Origin: Deltaproteobacteria bacterium
Lineage (GTDB): Bacteria > Myxococcota_A > Polyangia > Polyangiales > Polyangiaceae
DNA: 64,000 bases
Assembly: GCA_016875405.1 (NCBI GenBank)
Contig: VGRJ01000001.1
Span: forward strand, 62,001 to 126,000
Direction of reading: 5' to 3'
In this document: positions 17,623 through 27,033 of the stretch, one piece after another
Numbering within the stretch: the first letter of the stretch is position 1
Layout of the letters: each line of letters starts with the position of its first letter
Made by a program: the position numbers and the translations under genes
The notes under the pieces: model-generated
Told to the model about the DNA's origin: nothing
Seen by the model: the letters and a program-made list of their open reading frames with translations, nothing else
Databases searched by the model: none

Positions 17623-18726
17623 TCAGCCGCTGAAGAGATCGCGCAGCTTGTCGAGGAACGAGCGCTGCTGAGGCTGGACCCCCTCACCGAGCTCGCGCGC
17701 GAGCTCCTCGACCAGCAATTTCTGACGCTCGGTGAGGTTCGTCGGGATCTCGACCTGGATCTCGACGAGCTGGTCGCCGCGCCCGCCCATCACCCGCTTC
17801 GGGATCCCCTTGCCCTTGATGCGTAGCGTCGTCCCGGGCTGCGTCCCTGCGGGGACGCGGAGCGTTCCCTTGCCTTCGAGCGTCGGGATCTCGACCTCGT
17901 CACCGAGCACCGCCTGCGCAAACGTGATCGGCAGACCGCACACGACGTTGTCACCGACGCGCCGGAAGAACTGGTGCGGCCGGACCGTGACGAGCACGTC
18001 GAGATCGCCAGCGCGTCGCCCGCGCATGGTGTTGCCCCGGCCCTCGAGCCGCCGCGTCGAGCCCGGCTCGATGCCCGGCGGGATCTCGACCTCGAGCTCG
18101 ACCTTCCTCGCGCGAAGGCCCGCGCCGGAGCAGCTCCGGCAAGGCTCGGTGACGACGCGCCCGGTCCCCTCGCAGCGGCCGCAGGTGCGCTCGACCATGA
18201 TCGGGAAGACCCCCTGCTGAAAGCGGACCTTGCCGCGGCCGGAGCACGCCCCGCACGCGCCGACCGGACTCCCCGGTGCGCCGCCCGAACCTCCGCAGTC
18301 CTCGCAGGACAGGACGCGGTCGTAGGCGACCTTCTTCGAACATCCGAACGCGGCCTCCTCGAACGAGAGCTGGACCTCGACCTGAAGATCTCCGCGCTCA
18401 CCGACCCGGATCCCGAGCGCGTCGAGGAGATCGCCGAAAATCCCGTCGATGTGCAGATCTCCGAAGTCGGCGGGCATCCCGCCGAACGGGCTCGCTCCGC
18501 CGCCCCCTCCAACCCCGGCAGCGCCAAAGCGATCGAACATCGCCCGCTTCTGAGGGTCGCTCAGGATCTGGTAGGCGGCATTGATCTCCTTGAAGCGCTG
18601 CGTCGCCAGCTCGTCACCCTGGTTTCGGTCGGGGTGATACTCACGGCCGAGCTTGCGGAACGCCGCCTTGATGTCTCCCTCGGAGGCGCCGCGCGACAGG
18701 CCGAGAACTTCGTAGGGGTCCTTCAT
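17623..18726 (-). CDS. dnaJ: Chaperone DnaJ (Hsp40)
   Basis: A full-length class I DnaJ of 367 residues: J domain with HPD at 31-33, a Gly-rich linker (VGGGGGASPFGG), four CxxCxGxG zinc-finger repeats (CEDCGGSG, CGACSGRG, CGRCEGTG, CRSCSGAG), and substrate-binding C-terminal domains. It stimulates DnaK ATPase and delivers unfolded clients. dnaK and grpE are not adjacent, so it may be one of several paralogues. Its ATG overlaps the stop of the upstream acyl-CoA synthetase gene by 4 bases, an unusual partner that implies co-translation. It is followed by ppsR. Confidence 0.94.
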   Translation of the reverse strand: MKDPYEVLGLSRGASEGDIKAAFRKLGREYHPDRNQGDELATQRFKEINAAYQILSDPQKRAMFDRFGAAGVGGGGGASPFGGMPADFGDLHIDGIFGDLLDALGIRVGERGDLQVEVQLSFEEAAFGCSKKVAYDRVLSCEDCGGSGGAPGSPVGACGACSGRGKVRFQQGVFPIMVERTCGRCEGTGRVVTEPCRSCSGAGLRARKVELEVEIPPGIEPGSTRRLEGRGNTMRGRRAGDLDVLVTVRPHQFFRRVGDNVVCGLPITFAQAVLGDEVEIPTLEGKGTLRVPAGTQPGTTLRIKGKGIPKRVMGGRGDQLVEIQVEIPTNLTERQKLLVEELARELGEGVQPQQRSFLDKLRDLFSG

Positions 18727-20435
18727 GCTCGCTCCACCGCGGTCCGCGCGAGCTCCCGGAGCTCAGTCTTCAGGGTCTTTCCGGTCGGGTTGCGAGGCAA
18801 GCTCTCGACCACCGTGACACCCCTCGGCCGCTTCGGGCCGGCGAGCTCGGCTCGACAGTGCGCGTCGAGCGCCGCGAGATCGAGGCTCGCGCCGTGCTGC
18901 GGCTCGACGAATGCGTGCACGCGCTCGCCCCACTCCTCGTCCGGCAGACCCACCACCGCGACGTCCCCGACGCCGCGGAACGCCGCGATTACGTCCTCGA
19001 CCTCTCTCGGATACACGTTGACGCCACCGGAGACGATCATGTCCCGCGCGCGCCCCTCGAGGAAGAGGTAGCCGCGCTCGTCTTGCCGCGCGAGGTCGCC
19101 AACCGAAAAGTATCCATCGCGCGTCGAGGCCTCGGTCGCGGCGCCGTCGTCATGGTAACCGACGACGAGGTTCCCGCTCTTGACGTGGAGCTCGCCGACC
19201 TCGCCGTTCGCGACCTCCCTCCCCTCTCGGTCGAGGAGTCGGACCTCGTTGCCGAGCAGCGTTCGACCGATGGTGCCAGGCGCGACACGGAGATCGTGAG
19301 GCTTCGCGAGCGTGACGAGACCCGTCTCGGTGGCGCCGTAGAAGTTGAAGAGTTTGTCGCCGAAGGCCTCCATGACGCGCGACGCGAGCGCTCCCGACAG
19401 CGGGGCACCCCCGCAAAACAGCGCGACGAGGCTCGAGGTGTCGCGCGCACGAACCACGTCGCGACCCAGCTCGAGCACGCGATAAAGTTGGGTCGGGACC
19501 ACCGCGGCGTGATGAATCCGATAGCGCTCGAGCAAGTCGAGGAAGTCCTCTGCCTCAAAGTCTGCCAGCACGACGGTGTTTCCGAGCAAGAAGGAGAACC
19601 CGACGAACGCGAACGCGGTAGCGTGATAGAGCGGGCAGACGGCGAGGTGCCGCTGCCCGACTCGAAGCGGCACCTCGACGAGGAAGCCGAGCACGGCGAG
19701 CATCGAGCGACGGTCGAACTTCCTCACCGCGCCCTTCGGTCGGCCGGTCGTACCCGAGGTGTAGATGACGAAGGACGCCTCGCCGGTGCCGGCCTCGTCG
19801 AACTCGAGAACTCGCGCAGGTGCTCCGCTCGAGGCCGCATCGAAGAGCTCGTCAAAGGTGGTGAAGCCCCCACCATGGCCGCCGACCTGAACCGCGCGGC
19901 CGCCGATGGCGTCCCCCGGCGTGGAGAGCGCCTGCCGCACGGCATCCCCGCGATCGCTCGCGAAGAAGAGCGCCCGAGCGCGTGAATGTCGCATGAGGTA
20001 GCCGAGCTCGCTCGCCGTCGAGCGAAAGGACACCGTCACCGCGGCGCCGCCGACGCGACCTATCGCGAGCTGCAAGAGGAGGAACTCGACCGTGTTGCGG
20101 AGCATGAGGAGCACGGCGTCGCCCTTGTCGATGCCCAGCGTGCGCAGCAGCTCCACGGTGCGATCGACGGCGCGGTCGAGCTCGGCGTAAGACAGGTGTC
20201 GGCCGGTCCGCGGCTCGATGAGCGCGGCACGATGCGGCGAGTTCGCGGCGTGAAAGCGCACCGTCATCGAGGGGGTCAGGCGACCGCGGCCGCGCAAGAG
20301 CGCGAGCACCCCCGCGAGCGCGAGGTCCTCGAGCATCCCGGTCTGTGCGAGGAAGCGCCGCGCCGCGAGGGCACGGGCGAGCTCCTCGCGCGCGAGGTCA
20401 CGACTCACCCGCACGGCTCGCGCGACACCGCCCAT
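18723..20435 (-). CDS. AMP-dependent acyl-CoA synthetase
   Basis: A 570-residue ANL-superfamily adenylating enzyme. ATP/AMP-binding motifs are VIYTSGTTGRPKGAVRK (P-loop), NFYGATETG, and the hinge region YLFLEGRARDMIVSGGVNVYP; catalytic Lys is in NPTGKTLKTELREL near the C-terminus. The architecture fits medium/long-chain fatty acyl-CoA ligases or related carboxylic acid ligases; the substrate is not predictable. A 60-residue Ala/Arg/Leu-rich N-terminal part precedes the adenylation core. First gene of a leftward group with dnaJ (4-base overlap) and ppsR. Confidence 0.88.
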   Translation of the reverse strand: MGGVARAVRVSRDLAREELARALAARRFLAQTGMLEDLALAGVLALLRGRGRLTPSMTVRFHAANSPHRAALIEPRTGRHLSYAELDRAVDRTVELLRTLGIDKGDAVLLMLRNTVEFLLLQLAIGRVGGAAVTVSFRSTASELGYLMRHSRARALFFASDRGDAVRQALSTPGDAIGGRAVQVGGHGGGFTTFDELFDAASSGAPARVLEFDEAGTGEASFVIYTSGTTGRPKGAVRKFDRRSMLAVLGFLVEVPLRVGQRHLAVCPLYHATAFAFVGFSFLLGNTVVLADFEAEDFLDLLERYRIHHAAVVPTQLYRVLELGRDVVRARDTSSLVALFCGGAPLSGALASRVMEAFGDKLFNFYGATETGLVTLAKPHDLRVAPGTIGRTLLGNEVRLLDREGREVANGEVGELHVKSGNLVVGYHDDGAATEASTRDGYFSVGDLARQDERGYLFLEGRARDMIVSGGVNVYPREVEDVIAAFRGVGDVAVVGLPDEEWGERVHAFVEPQHGASLDLAALDAHCRAELAGPKRPRGVTVVESLPRNPTGKTLKTELRELARTAVERA

Positions 20436-20524
20436 GGCCGCACTCTACACCGTCGCGAGCGAGCGTCGACGGGAGGCGCGCCGGGCCTTCCACCGGCCAG
20501 CGGTCGCCATGCTAGCGTGACGGC

Positions 20525-22777
20525 GTGAGCCCCGCTCGGTTGGTCAGGCTGCTCGATGGCGCCACGCGCGTCGTGGCCGGTGGCGCGCTGTCGCTCGGAC
20601 TTGCGGCGTGTCACGCGGGAGCGGCGCCGAACGCGCCGGGGACGCCCACCGGAGAGCGCGATACGACGGCGAGCGCGGCGAGCGGACTCGAGGATGCGGC
20701 GTTCGCGGAGAGCGCGTACCAGCTCCTCAGGCAAGGCAAGCCATCGAGCGCCCGCACCGCGATGCTCGCGCGCGTCGTCGATGCCCAGCTTCGACACGCC
20801 GCGGCGCTGTTCGAGAGAGGCGACGACGTCCGGGGGGCGCAAGCGGTGCTCGGCGCGTTCTCCATGACGCGGACGCTCGATGCAGGCGGGCTCGTGCTGT
20901 CGCCGACGGGGGCACCTGCGCTCGACGGAGCGCTTCGGCGGTTCAGCGCGCGCGGTGACGAGGGGCGGGCACTCGCCTTGACCTCGATCAAGAGGCCTCT
21001 GGTCGCGAAGGGCAGCGCCGCGGAGAAGGAGCTCGACGCGCACCTCGAAGCCCTGAAGCGCTGGCGGAACGACACGCGGAGCGACGCGGCGATGGCCGAG
21101 CTCGCGGTCGAACATCGCCAAGCGGTCGCGCGAGCGCTCCTCGAGCCGAGCGAAGACAGGATCGCGACGGCCACGACGGCGGTGGCACGATGGATCGAGC
21201 GGGCGGTCGCCATCAACGTCGCCTTCCAAGAGACGCGACAGCTTCCCGAGCGCGACGAAGCGATCGAGGCGTTCCGCGCGTTGCGCTCCGGAGCCTACGT
21301 GATGGCGGCGCTGTACCTCAGGCACGGCCGCGTCGCCGAGGCCCTGCAGGCGATCGAGACGACGACAGCGAGCCGCGTCGTTCGACCGGACTTCTTTGCG
21401 CGGCTGCGCGCCGCGGCCGAAGGCGGACGCGCCGAGGACCTACGAATGCTCGCGCGCGAATACTCGGAGATCGGGCGCGCACAGGACGAAGACGAGAGCC
21501 CGCTCGACCCCGAGGTCCTCGCGAGCGCCCTCTGGGGCATCGGCCTCGAGGCGTTTCGTCTGGATCCGTCGAGCCTGGCCGTCGCCCACCTCCTCGCGGC
21601 CCAGCTCGTCGTCCACGAGATGCCCGAGGTCGCGCCGCTCGTGCTCGCCGACGCGCTCGGCGTGAGCCCGGCTCCCGCTACCTTGAACGGCGCGCTCGAG
21701 GTGGTCGCGGAGGCGCTCGGCAGAGAAGAGCAGAGCCCGGACGTCGCCACGGCTCGACGCATCTTCGCCGCGTCGGTCCGCCTGCTCGCGCTCGCGGACC
21801 AACCCGGTTACCAGGGCCTCCTGCGAACGAGCGCCGCGAGGCTCCGAGCCCAGATGGCCTCGCTCGAGCTGCGCGCTGGCAACGCGACCGCCGCGCGCGA
21901 GCTGATGACCGCGGCGCTCCGGGCCGAGCCGACCATCTCGGGCCTTGGCACGCTCGGGACCCTCGAGCGCCAGCTCGGCGACACCGCGGCCGCGCGCATG
22001 ACGGCCGATCGCTCGTATCTCCTCGCTCCGCGAGGCCTCCCCGATCTCGACGCTGCGCAGTCCCGGCTCCTCACCTTCGAGCTCGAGCGCGACGCCGGCA
22101 ACGAGACGGCCGCGAACCGCGCCCTCGACGACGCCCTCGCGATCGCGCTCGACGCGCGACGGCTCGGCGGAGCGAACGTGTTCGGGCTTCGGGCAGAGCT
22201 CCTGCTCGCTCGCATCCTCGACGGCTACGGTGAGCGCGACCGCGCAGCCCGCGCGCTCGGACGAGCCCTCGAGCTCGCCGATGTTCACCGCACGATGCTG
22301 CCTCACACGATGCTCGCAGCGATCGGGCGCGCGGTGGCGCTTCGAGACGTGTCGAGCGCTCGGGCGGCCCTCGGCCTCGGCCTCAAGGCGGACACCGATC
22401 GCGAGTCGCTCGTCTACGGAGCTCTCTGGCTCGGGCTGCTCGAGCGGCAGCTCGGCGAGACCACCGATGGCAAGGTCGATCGCATCCTCGCCGACGCGGT
22501 GAACGCCGAGGGCTGGACCGCGCGACTCGCTCGTTGGTACCGCGGCGGCATCAGCGATGCTGAGCTCGCGGCAGCGGCCCGCAACCACTCCGAGGCCGTC
22601 GAGGCCGAGTTCTACGCGGCGCTGCGCGCGTGGGCGAGCCAGTCACCCGAGTCGCTCGCGCGACTGAAGCACGTCGCCAGCGACCCGCTCATCGACCTCT
22701 ACGAGGTACGCCTCGCGCGTGACCTGCTCGCGCCGAAGCTGCGCCTCGCGCCGCCGAAGAGCGCGCCTCTCCCCTGA
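20525..22777 (+). CDS. Large predicted lipoprotein with helical (TPR-like) repeats
   Basis: A 750-residue protein starting at a GTG (20525). The N-terminus ends in a lipobox-like LGLAAC (Cys29), suggesting a lipid-anchored periplasmic or outer-membrane protein. The rest is Ala/Leu/Arg-rich helical repeat sequence resembling degenerate TPRs (for example LRAQMASLELRAGNATAARE; GLGTLGTLERQLGDTAAARM). Family not recognised. The 89-base gap to the divergent acyl-CoA synthetase gene must hold its promoter; the next gene converges. Confidence 0.72.
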   Translation: MSPARLVRLLDGATRVVAGGALSLGLAACHAGAAPNAPGTPTGERDTTASAASGLEDAAFAESAYQLLRQGKPSSARTAMLARVVDAQLRHAAALFERGDDVRGAQAVLGAFSMTRTLDAGGLVLSPTGAPALDGALRRFSARGDEGRALALTSIKRPLVAKGSAAEKELDAHLEALKRWRNDTRSDAAMAELAVEHRQAVARALLEPSEDRIATATTAVARWIERAVAINVAFQETRQLPERDEAIEAFRALRSGAYVMAALYLRHGRVAEALQAIETTTASRVVRPDFFARLRAAAEGGRAEDLRMLAREYSEIGRAQDEDESPLDPEVLASALWGIGLEAFRLDPSSLAVAHLLAAQLVVHEMPEVAPLVLADALGVSPAPATLNGALEVVAEALGREEQSPDVATARRIFAASVRLLALADQPGYQGLLRTSAARLRAQMASLELRAGNATAARELMTAALRAEPTISGLGTLGTLERQLGDTAAARMTADRSYLLAPRGLPDLDAAQSRLLTFELERDAGNETAANRALDDALAIALDARRLGGANVFGLRAELLLARILDGYGERDRAARALGRALELADVHRTMLPHTMLAAIGRAVALRDVSSARAALGLGLKADTDRESLVYGALWLGLLERQLGETTDGKVDRILADAVNAEGWTARLARWYRGGISDAELAAAARNHSEAVEAEFYAALRAWASQSPESLARLKHVASDPLIDLYEVRLARDLLAPKLRLAPPKSAPLP

Positions 22778-22824
22778 CGGCTTCGTCGCTCGACCGCGAG
22801 GACGACGAGCACGTCGAGCAGGCG

Positions 22825-24261
22825 CTAGCCCTTGGGTCCCCGCGGCCCGTTCGCCTTGCCGCCGCCTTTGATCTTGCCGCCTCCGTAAGGCGCGACGCGC
22901 GGGAGCTTCGCCCAGGTCTCGTCGAACACGCGCCTCATGTCGGCGAGGGCGTCCGCGTGCTTCTTGTCGCGAGCGAGGTTCTTGGTCTCGCCAGGATCAC
23001 GTGCAAGATCGTAGAGGCTCACGCCGCCGCCGGCGTCGTCGACGATGAGCTTGTAGTCCCCCTTCACGATGGCGCGCATCGGCGAGTTGTTGCTGTCGCC
23101 GGGGAGGTCCGTGACGATCGGCTCTCGGTCGCCGGGCGGCTCGATGCCATAGACCTCGGGCACGAGGGAGCGGCCGACGAAGCCGGGCGACGGCGACAAG
23201 CCGAGCAAGTCGACGATCGTCGGCGCGAGATCGATGTCGGAACGTCGCGCGTCGACCATGCGCGGCGCGGCCCCTGGCGCCTTGACGATCAAGGGGACGC
23301 GCGTCAGCACCTCCCAGAGCGCGAAGGCGTGGCGCCACATCTTGTGCTCGCCGAACGCCTCGCCGTGGTCCGAGCTCACGATGACGGCCGTGTCCTCCCA
23401 CCAGGGCTGCTTGCGCGCGAAGGCGAGCAGCCGCTCGACCTGCAGATCCGTGTAGAACACTTCGGCGTCGTAGTGGTCGCGCGTGCTCTTGCCGAAGTTC
23501 GGCGCCTCAGGGTGGGGCCGATACTGGTCATGCGGATCCATGTAGTGGAGCCATAGGAAAAATGGCCCCTTCGTGTTCGCGGGCTCGGAGAGGAGGTCAA
23601 TCGCGAGGTCGGTGTGCTTGTCACCGGTGATCGACTCGTCGGTCGTGTTGTTGACCTTGAGGTCGGGCACCATCCGCCACACGTCGAAGCCCTGGTTCAG
23701 ATTCTTGCCGCGGTCGAAGTAGAAGTGCGCGTGCGCAGCCATCGTCTTTACCCCGCGAGCGGAGAGGAGCTCGGGGAAGAACTCGTTGTCGAGGGAGTAC
23801 TCGGCGAAGAACGACCAGGAGCGATAGAGCTGTGACGGATACCGCCCCGAGAGGAGCGCACCGACGCTCTTCGCGGTGTAGCTCGAGACCGAGTAGGCGC
23901 GCGGGTAGACGACGCTCTCGCGAGCGAGCGCCGTGAGGTTCGGCGCGATGTCCCGCGGGTAGCCCTGCCAGGGCATGTCGTAGCGGAGGCTGTCGATCGT
24001 CAGCAGGAGGACGTTGATGGGCTTCGTCGGGCGGCCCGTACGAGGCACGTCGGACGCCGCGTTCGCGGACGAGCCCGAGGAGACTCCAGGTGCCGCGCTC
24101 GACGAGCCCGTCGCACTCACCCCTGGAGACGCAGCCGAAGTGACGGTCGACGACGGCGCGGCGGAGCCCGCCTTCGCGCGATCGCGAGAGCAGCCCGCCA
24201 TCCCGACGCAGACGAGCCCTATCGCGAGCGCAAACGCCGACGACCGCCGCTCGAAGCTCAT
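22825..24261 (-). CDS. Sulfatase-like lipoprotein of the alkaline phosphatase superfamily
   Basis: A 478-residue protein with a lipobox (VCVGMAGC, Cys24) and a Ser/Ala/Gly-rich linker (25-75). The sulfatase fold begins INVLLLTIDSLRYD (metal ligand D90) and contains SSDHGEAFGEH (metal-binding DH) and FFLWLHYMDPHDQY. The nucleophile segment reads SSYTAKSVGALLSGRYP: where classical sulfatases have Cys/Ser in CxPSR, this protein aligns Thr129, and there is no downstream P/R pair. Thr is the nucleophile in LtaS/EptA-like phospho-transferases, so sulfatase activity is uncertain. A Gly/Lys-rich C-terminal tail follows. Its start overlaps the upstream gene's stop by 4 bases. Confidence 0.83.
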   Translation of the reverse strand: MSFERRSSAFALAIGLVCVGMAGCSRDRAKAGSAAPSSTVTSAASPGVSATGSSSAAPGVSSGSSANAASDVPRTGRPTKPINVLLLTIDSLRYDMPWQGYPRDIAPNLTALARESVVYPRAYSVSSYTAKSVGALLSGRYPSQLYRSWSFFAEYSLDNEFFPELLSARGVKTMAAHAHFYFDRGKNLNQGFDVWRMVPDLKVNNTTDESITGDKHTDLAIDLLSEPANTKGPFFLWLHYMDPHDQYRPHPEAPNFGKSTRDHYDAEVFYTDLQVERLLAFARKQPWWEDTAVIVSSDHGEAFGEHKMWRHAFALWEVLTRVPLIVKAPGAAPRMVDARRSDIDLAPTIVDLLGLSPSPGFVGRSLVPEVYGIEPPGDREPIVTDLPGDSNNSPMRAIVKGDYKLIVDDAGGGVSLYDLARDPGETKNLARDKKHADALADMRRVFDETWAKLPRVAPYGGGKIKGGGKANGPRGPKG

Positions 24262-25922
24262 CCGTTCGCAGGGGGAGCGCCGACGCGCTGATTCTCTCGG
24301 GCCATCCGCGCCACGCCCTTCTGGAAGAACGCGCGCAAGAACGGGAAGTCGCGGGGCGGGTTGGTGACGAGCCCGGCTCGGCGGATCGCCTCCGCGAGCG
24401 CGAGAATGCGTCGAGCGGCGTCATCACCGCGGCGCACGCGAACGGCGACGGCAGTGTCGCACAAACGCACCGCGACCTGCTCACGACGCTCCGGCGAGAA
24501 CCACCGATCGGTCGCGGCGCTCGTCTCTTCGTCGAGGGCCTTGTCGACCGCAGCGCGGTCCTCGGCCTCGGCGCCGGTCAGGCGCTCGCCGACTTTGGAG
24601 ACGAGCTCACTGAGGGCCGAGCGCTCCGCCACCCAGGCTGCGAACTCGGGCTCGGCGTGGAGTTTGTCCGAATCGAGCACGGCGGCCGCGCGCTCCTCGT
24701 CGGTCGCCTGCTTCGCGAGCAGGTCCGCGACGGGGTGCGTAGGCTGATCCGCAGGCGCGGGGCCCGCGAGCACGAGGCACGAGTCGAACGCGAGCGGGAC
24801 GATCTGCTTCGCAGCCTCGTTCCGACGACGCCCCTCGGCGACGGCGTGTCGCGCCCACTCGAGCGGCACGGGGATCGGCGGCAGACCAAAGCTCTCCTCG
24901 ACGCGGGCCTTCCAGCGCCGGATGTGCTTGCCCGCGAGGTGGCCGAGGCTCGCGTGGACAACGCCCGTGGCTTCATTCACCATCACGTCGGCGACCCGGA
25001 AGCGCCCGCCGGGCAGCCGCTGGCTGAACGAGTAGAAGGTCGTCCCGTTGCCGTCGGGCGGGATGAAGCTCGCGACGCAGTCCGAGGGCTCGTCGACATG
25101 CTTCGGCGTCACGACCGGCGTGACCTCGAGGGAGACTCCGCGTGCCTTCAGCACGTTGAGGGCGCGGCGCGCGGCCTTGCGCGACGAGCTCGGCGCATCG
25201 TCACGAGCAGCGATGCGCGCGATCGCCGCCGTGTTGCCAGCGTCGAGCCAAGCCTGGACGAGCGCCTCTCCGGCGTCGCCGACGAGCCGCGCGACGTCAA
25301 AAGCCTGATCCGCGGTGACGCGCACATGCTCGGGCCCAATCGCAACCGTGGCGGAGGGCTTCGCGGCGTCTCGCTTGGGCTCGTTGGCGCGTGCGTGTCG
25401 TGCCGCGAGCGCCTCCTTCGCCGTGAGGGGCTTCGACTCCTTCTTCACCGCCGGAGCAAGCGCCTTTGGTGCGGGGTGCCACACGAGCATCAGCTGGTCG
25501 GGGGTCTTCTTCGCGTCCGGCTTCGCCTCGCGAGGCGGCATGACGGGCGGGGTCCCCACGACGTCCTGCCGATAGATGGTCTTCTTCGACGAGCGATTCA
25601 CCGCGATGGCCGAGAGCAGCGAGCCCTGCTGCCCGCCGGGACGAGCGTCGCGTCGTTCCGGCCCCTCCGGTCGACCCGCGGGGCGCCCAGGCCGCCGACC
25701 GGCGGGGCGCTCGGGGCCACGGCGCTCGGGGGAACGGCCCTCCGCCGAGCGTGGCCGCGGACGAGGCCGCGGAGAGGGCTGCGGCTCTACCGACGACGAC
25801 GCGGTGGTCCCGGCGTCGGTCGCGTCGGGCGACGCGTCGCGCTCGACGGTGCTGGTTCGCCGCACGCGGCGAGGGCGCTCGGCAGAGGTCTTCGTGGTGT
25901 CGTCCTGATTGTCGTCCGTCAT
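24258..25922 (-). CDS. Conserved-looking protein with Arg/Pro-rich N-terminus, function unknown
   Basis: From the ATG at 25922 (MTDDNQDD) the product is 554 residues. The first 110 are low-complexity, rich in Arg, Pro, Ser and Gly. The remainder is a globular region: a segment with FIPPDGNGTTFYSFSQRLPG and TGVVHASLGHLAGKHIRRWK (about residues 290-350) and a helical C-terminus. No signal peptide or membrane segment. I do not recognise the family. The start overlaps the ridA stop by 4 bases and the end overlaps the sulfatase-like gene start by 4 bases, so it is translationally coupled on both sides. Confidence 0.7.
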   Translation of the reverse strand: MTDDNQDDTTKTSAERPRRVRRTSTVERDASPDATDAGTTASSSVEPQPSPRPRPRPRSAEGRSPERRGPERPAGRRPGRPAGRPEGPERRDARPGGQQGSLLSAIAVNRSSKKTIYRQDVVGTPPVMPPREAKPDAKKTPDQLMLVWHPAPKALAPAVKKESKPLTAKEALAARHARANEPKRDAAKPSATVAIGPEHVRVTADQAFDVARLVGDAGEALVQAWLDAGNTAAIARIAARDDAPSSSRKAARRALNVLKARGVSLEVTPVVTPKHVDEPSDCVASFIPPDGNGTTFYSFSQRLPGGRFRVADVMVNEATGVVHASLGHLAGKHIRRWKARVEESFGLPPIPVPLEWARHAVAEGRRRNEAAKQIVPLAFDSCLVLAGPAPADQPTHPVADLLAKQATDEERAAAVLDSDKLHAEPEFAAWVAERSALSELVSKVGERLTGAEAEDRAAVDKALDEETSAATDRWFSPERREQVAVRLCDTAVAVRVRRGDDAARRILALAEAIRRAGLVTNPPRDFPFLRAFFQKGVARMARENQRVGAPPANG

Positions 25923-26323
25923 GGCCTCTCCGTCTGGCCCGCGGCCAGGGTGGCGATCGCCTCGATCTCGACCAGCGCGTTGCGGGGGAGCCGCGACACC
26001 TGAACGGTGGAGCGGGCCGGCGGTGCGCCTGTGAAGCACTCGGCGTAGATCGCGTTGACGCGCTGGAAATCCCCGAGATCCACGAGGAAAATCGTGGTCT
26101 TCACGATTCGCTCGAAGCTCGCGCCGGCCGCACTCAGGACGGCACTCATGTTGGCGAGGACCTGTCGGGTCTGGGCCTCGACGTCCCCCTCGATGAGCTC
26201 GCCCGTCGACGGATCGAGGGCGATCTGACCGCTCAGGAACACGAGGTCCACCGAGGCGATGGCTTGCGAGTAGGGCCCGATGGCGCGCGGGGCGTCAGGG
26301 GTAGAAATGACGAGCTTCGACAT
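25919..26323 (-). CDS. ridA: RidA family enamine/imine deaminase
   Basis: A 134-residue member of the RidA/YjgF/UK114 family, which hydrolyses reactive 2-aminoacrylate and other enamines formed by PLP enzymes. Conserved pieces are APRAIGPYSQAI (12-23), LVFLSGQIALDP (27-38), the Arg-containing PPARSTVQVSRLPRNALVEIEAIA (Arg104 is the expected active-site carboxylate binder). The ATG at 26323 gives the standard family length; the frame is open further upstream but without family sequence. It lies 83 bases after recR and overlaps the next gene by 4. Confidence 0.93.
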   Translation of the reverse strand: MSKLVISTPDAPRAIGPYSQAIASVDLVFLSGQIALDPSTGELIEGDVEAQTRQVLANMSAVLSAAGASFERIVKTTIFLVDLGDFQRVNAIYAECFTGAPPARSTVQVSRLPRNALVEIEAIATLAAGQTERP

Positions 26324-26406
26324 GCGTTCGTGGGAACCTTCGCGAGCGACGAGCGCTCGCGCAGCTGCATAGCACGGGCGCGAGCGGGGCGGTGCGTCGA
26401 GCGCCA

Positions 26407-27033
26407 TCACTCGAGCCCGCGGCGACCCGCGATCGCCCGGCCGATCGTGACCGGATCGGCGAACTCGATGTCTCCGCCATGCGGGACACCGCTCGCGATC
26501 CGCGTCACCTGCGCGCCGAGCGGTCGAAGAGCCTGTGCGACGAGCAGCGCGGTCGCCTCGCCGTCGACCGAGGGCGGTGTCGCGACGAGCACCTCGGTCA
26601 CGAGCGGGCGCTCGTCGGTACCCCGAACGCGCTGCCGCAACTCCTCGATGGGGAGCGCGTCGGCACCGACGCCCTCGAGCGGGGAGAGCAGCTTGCCGAG
26701 CACGAAGTAGTAGCCGCGAAACGCGCTGCTGCGCTCGATCGACATGAGATCCTGGATGCGCGCGACGACGCAGAGCGAGGCGGGATCGCGACGCGTATCG
26801 CGGCAGATGGTGCAGAGCGTCGGACCTGGGCGCGCGTCTCTTTCGGCGAGGTTCCCGCATCGGTCGCATGAGGCGATCGCCCCGGCGATTTCGGAGAGGG
26901 CTCCACCGAGCGTGCGCGCGGTGTCCGGCTCGCGGGTGAGGAGGTGGAGCACGAAGCGCTGAGCCGTCTTCTCTCCGACGCTCGGGAGTCGCGCGAAGAG
27001 CTGGACGAGCTCGCGGACCTTGGGTGGAAGCAT
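26407..27033 (-). CDS. recR: Recombination protein RecR
   Basis: A 208-residue RecR, part of the RecFOR system that loads RecA at gaps. N-terminal helix-hairpin-helix (VQLFARLPSVGEKTAQRF), zinc finger C56/C59/C74/C77 (CDRCGN, LCTICRD), and a Toprim domain (SLCVVARIQDLMSIE; GEATALLVAQAL; ASGVPHGGDIEFAD). ATG at 27033 shares one base with the ybaB stop (TGATG). It follows ybaB directly, the usual order in bacteria. Confidence 0.96.
   Translation of the reverse strand: MLPPKVRELVQLFARLPSVGEKTAQRFVLHLLTREPDTARTLGGALSEIAGAIASCDRCGNLAERDARPGPTLCTICRDTRRDPASLCVVARIQDLMSIERSSAFRGYYFVLGKLLSPLEGVGADALPIEELRQRVRGTDERPLVTEVLVATPPSVDGEATALLVAQALRPLGAQVTRIASGVPHGGDIEFADPVTIGRAIAGRRGLE

Noticed and set aside
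22825-24261. Pairing the sulfatase-like protein with the FGE-like lipoprotein as an enzyme and its activator
   Set aside because: The two are almost 37 kb apart, the target lacks a Cys or Ser at the modification site, and the FGE-like protein shows no catalytic cysteines.
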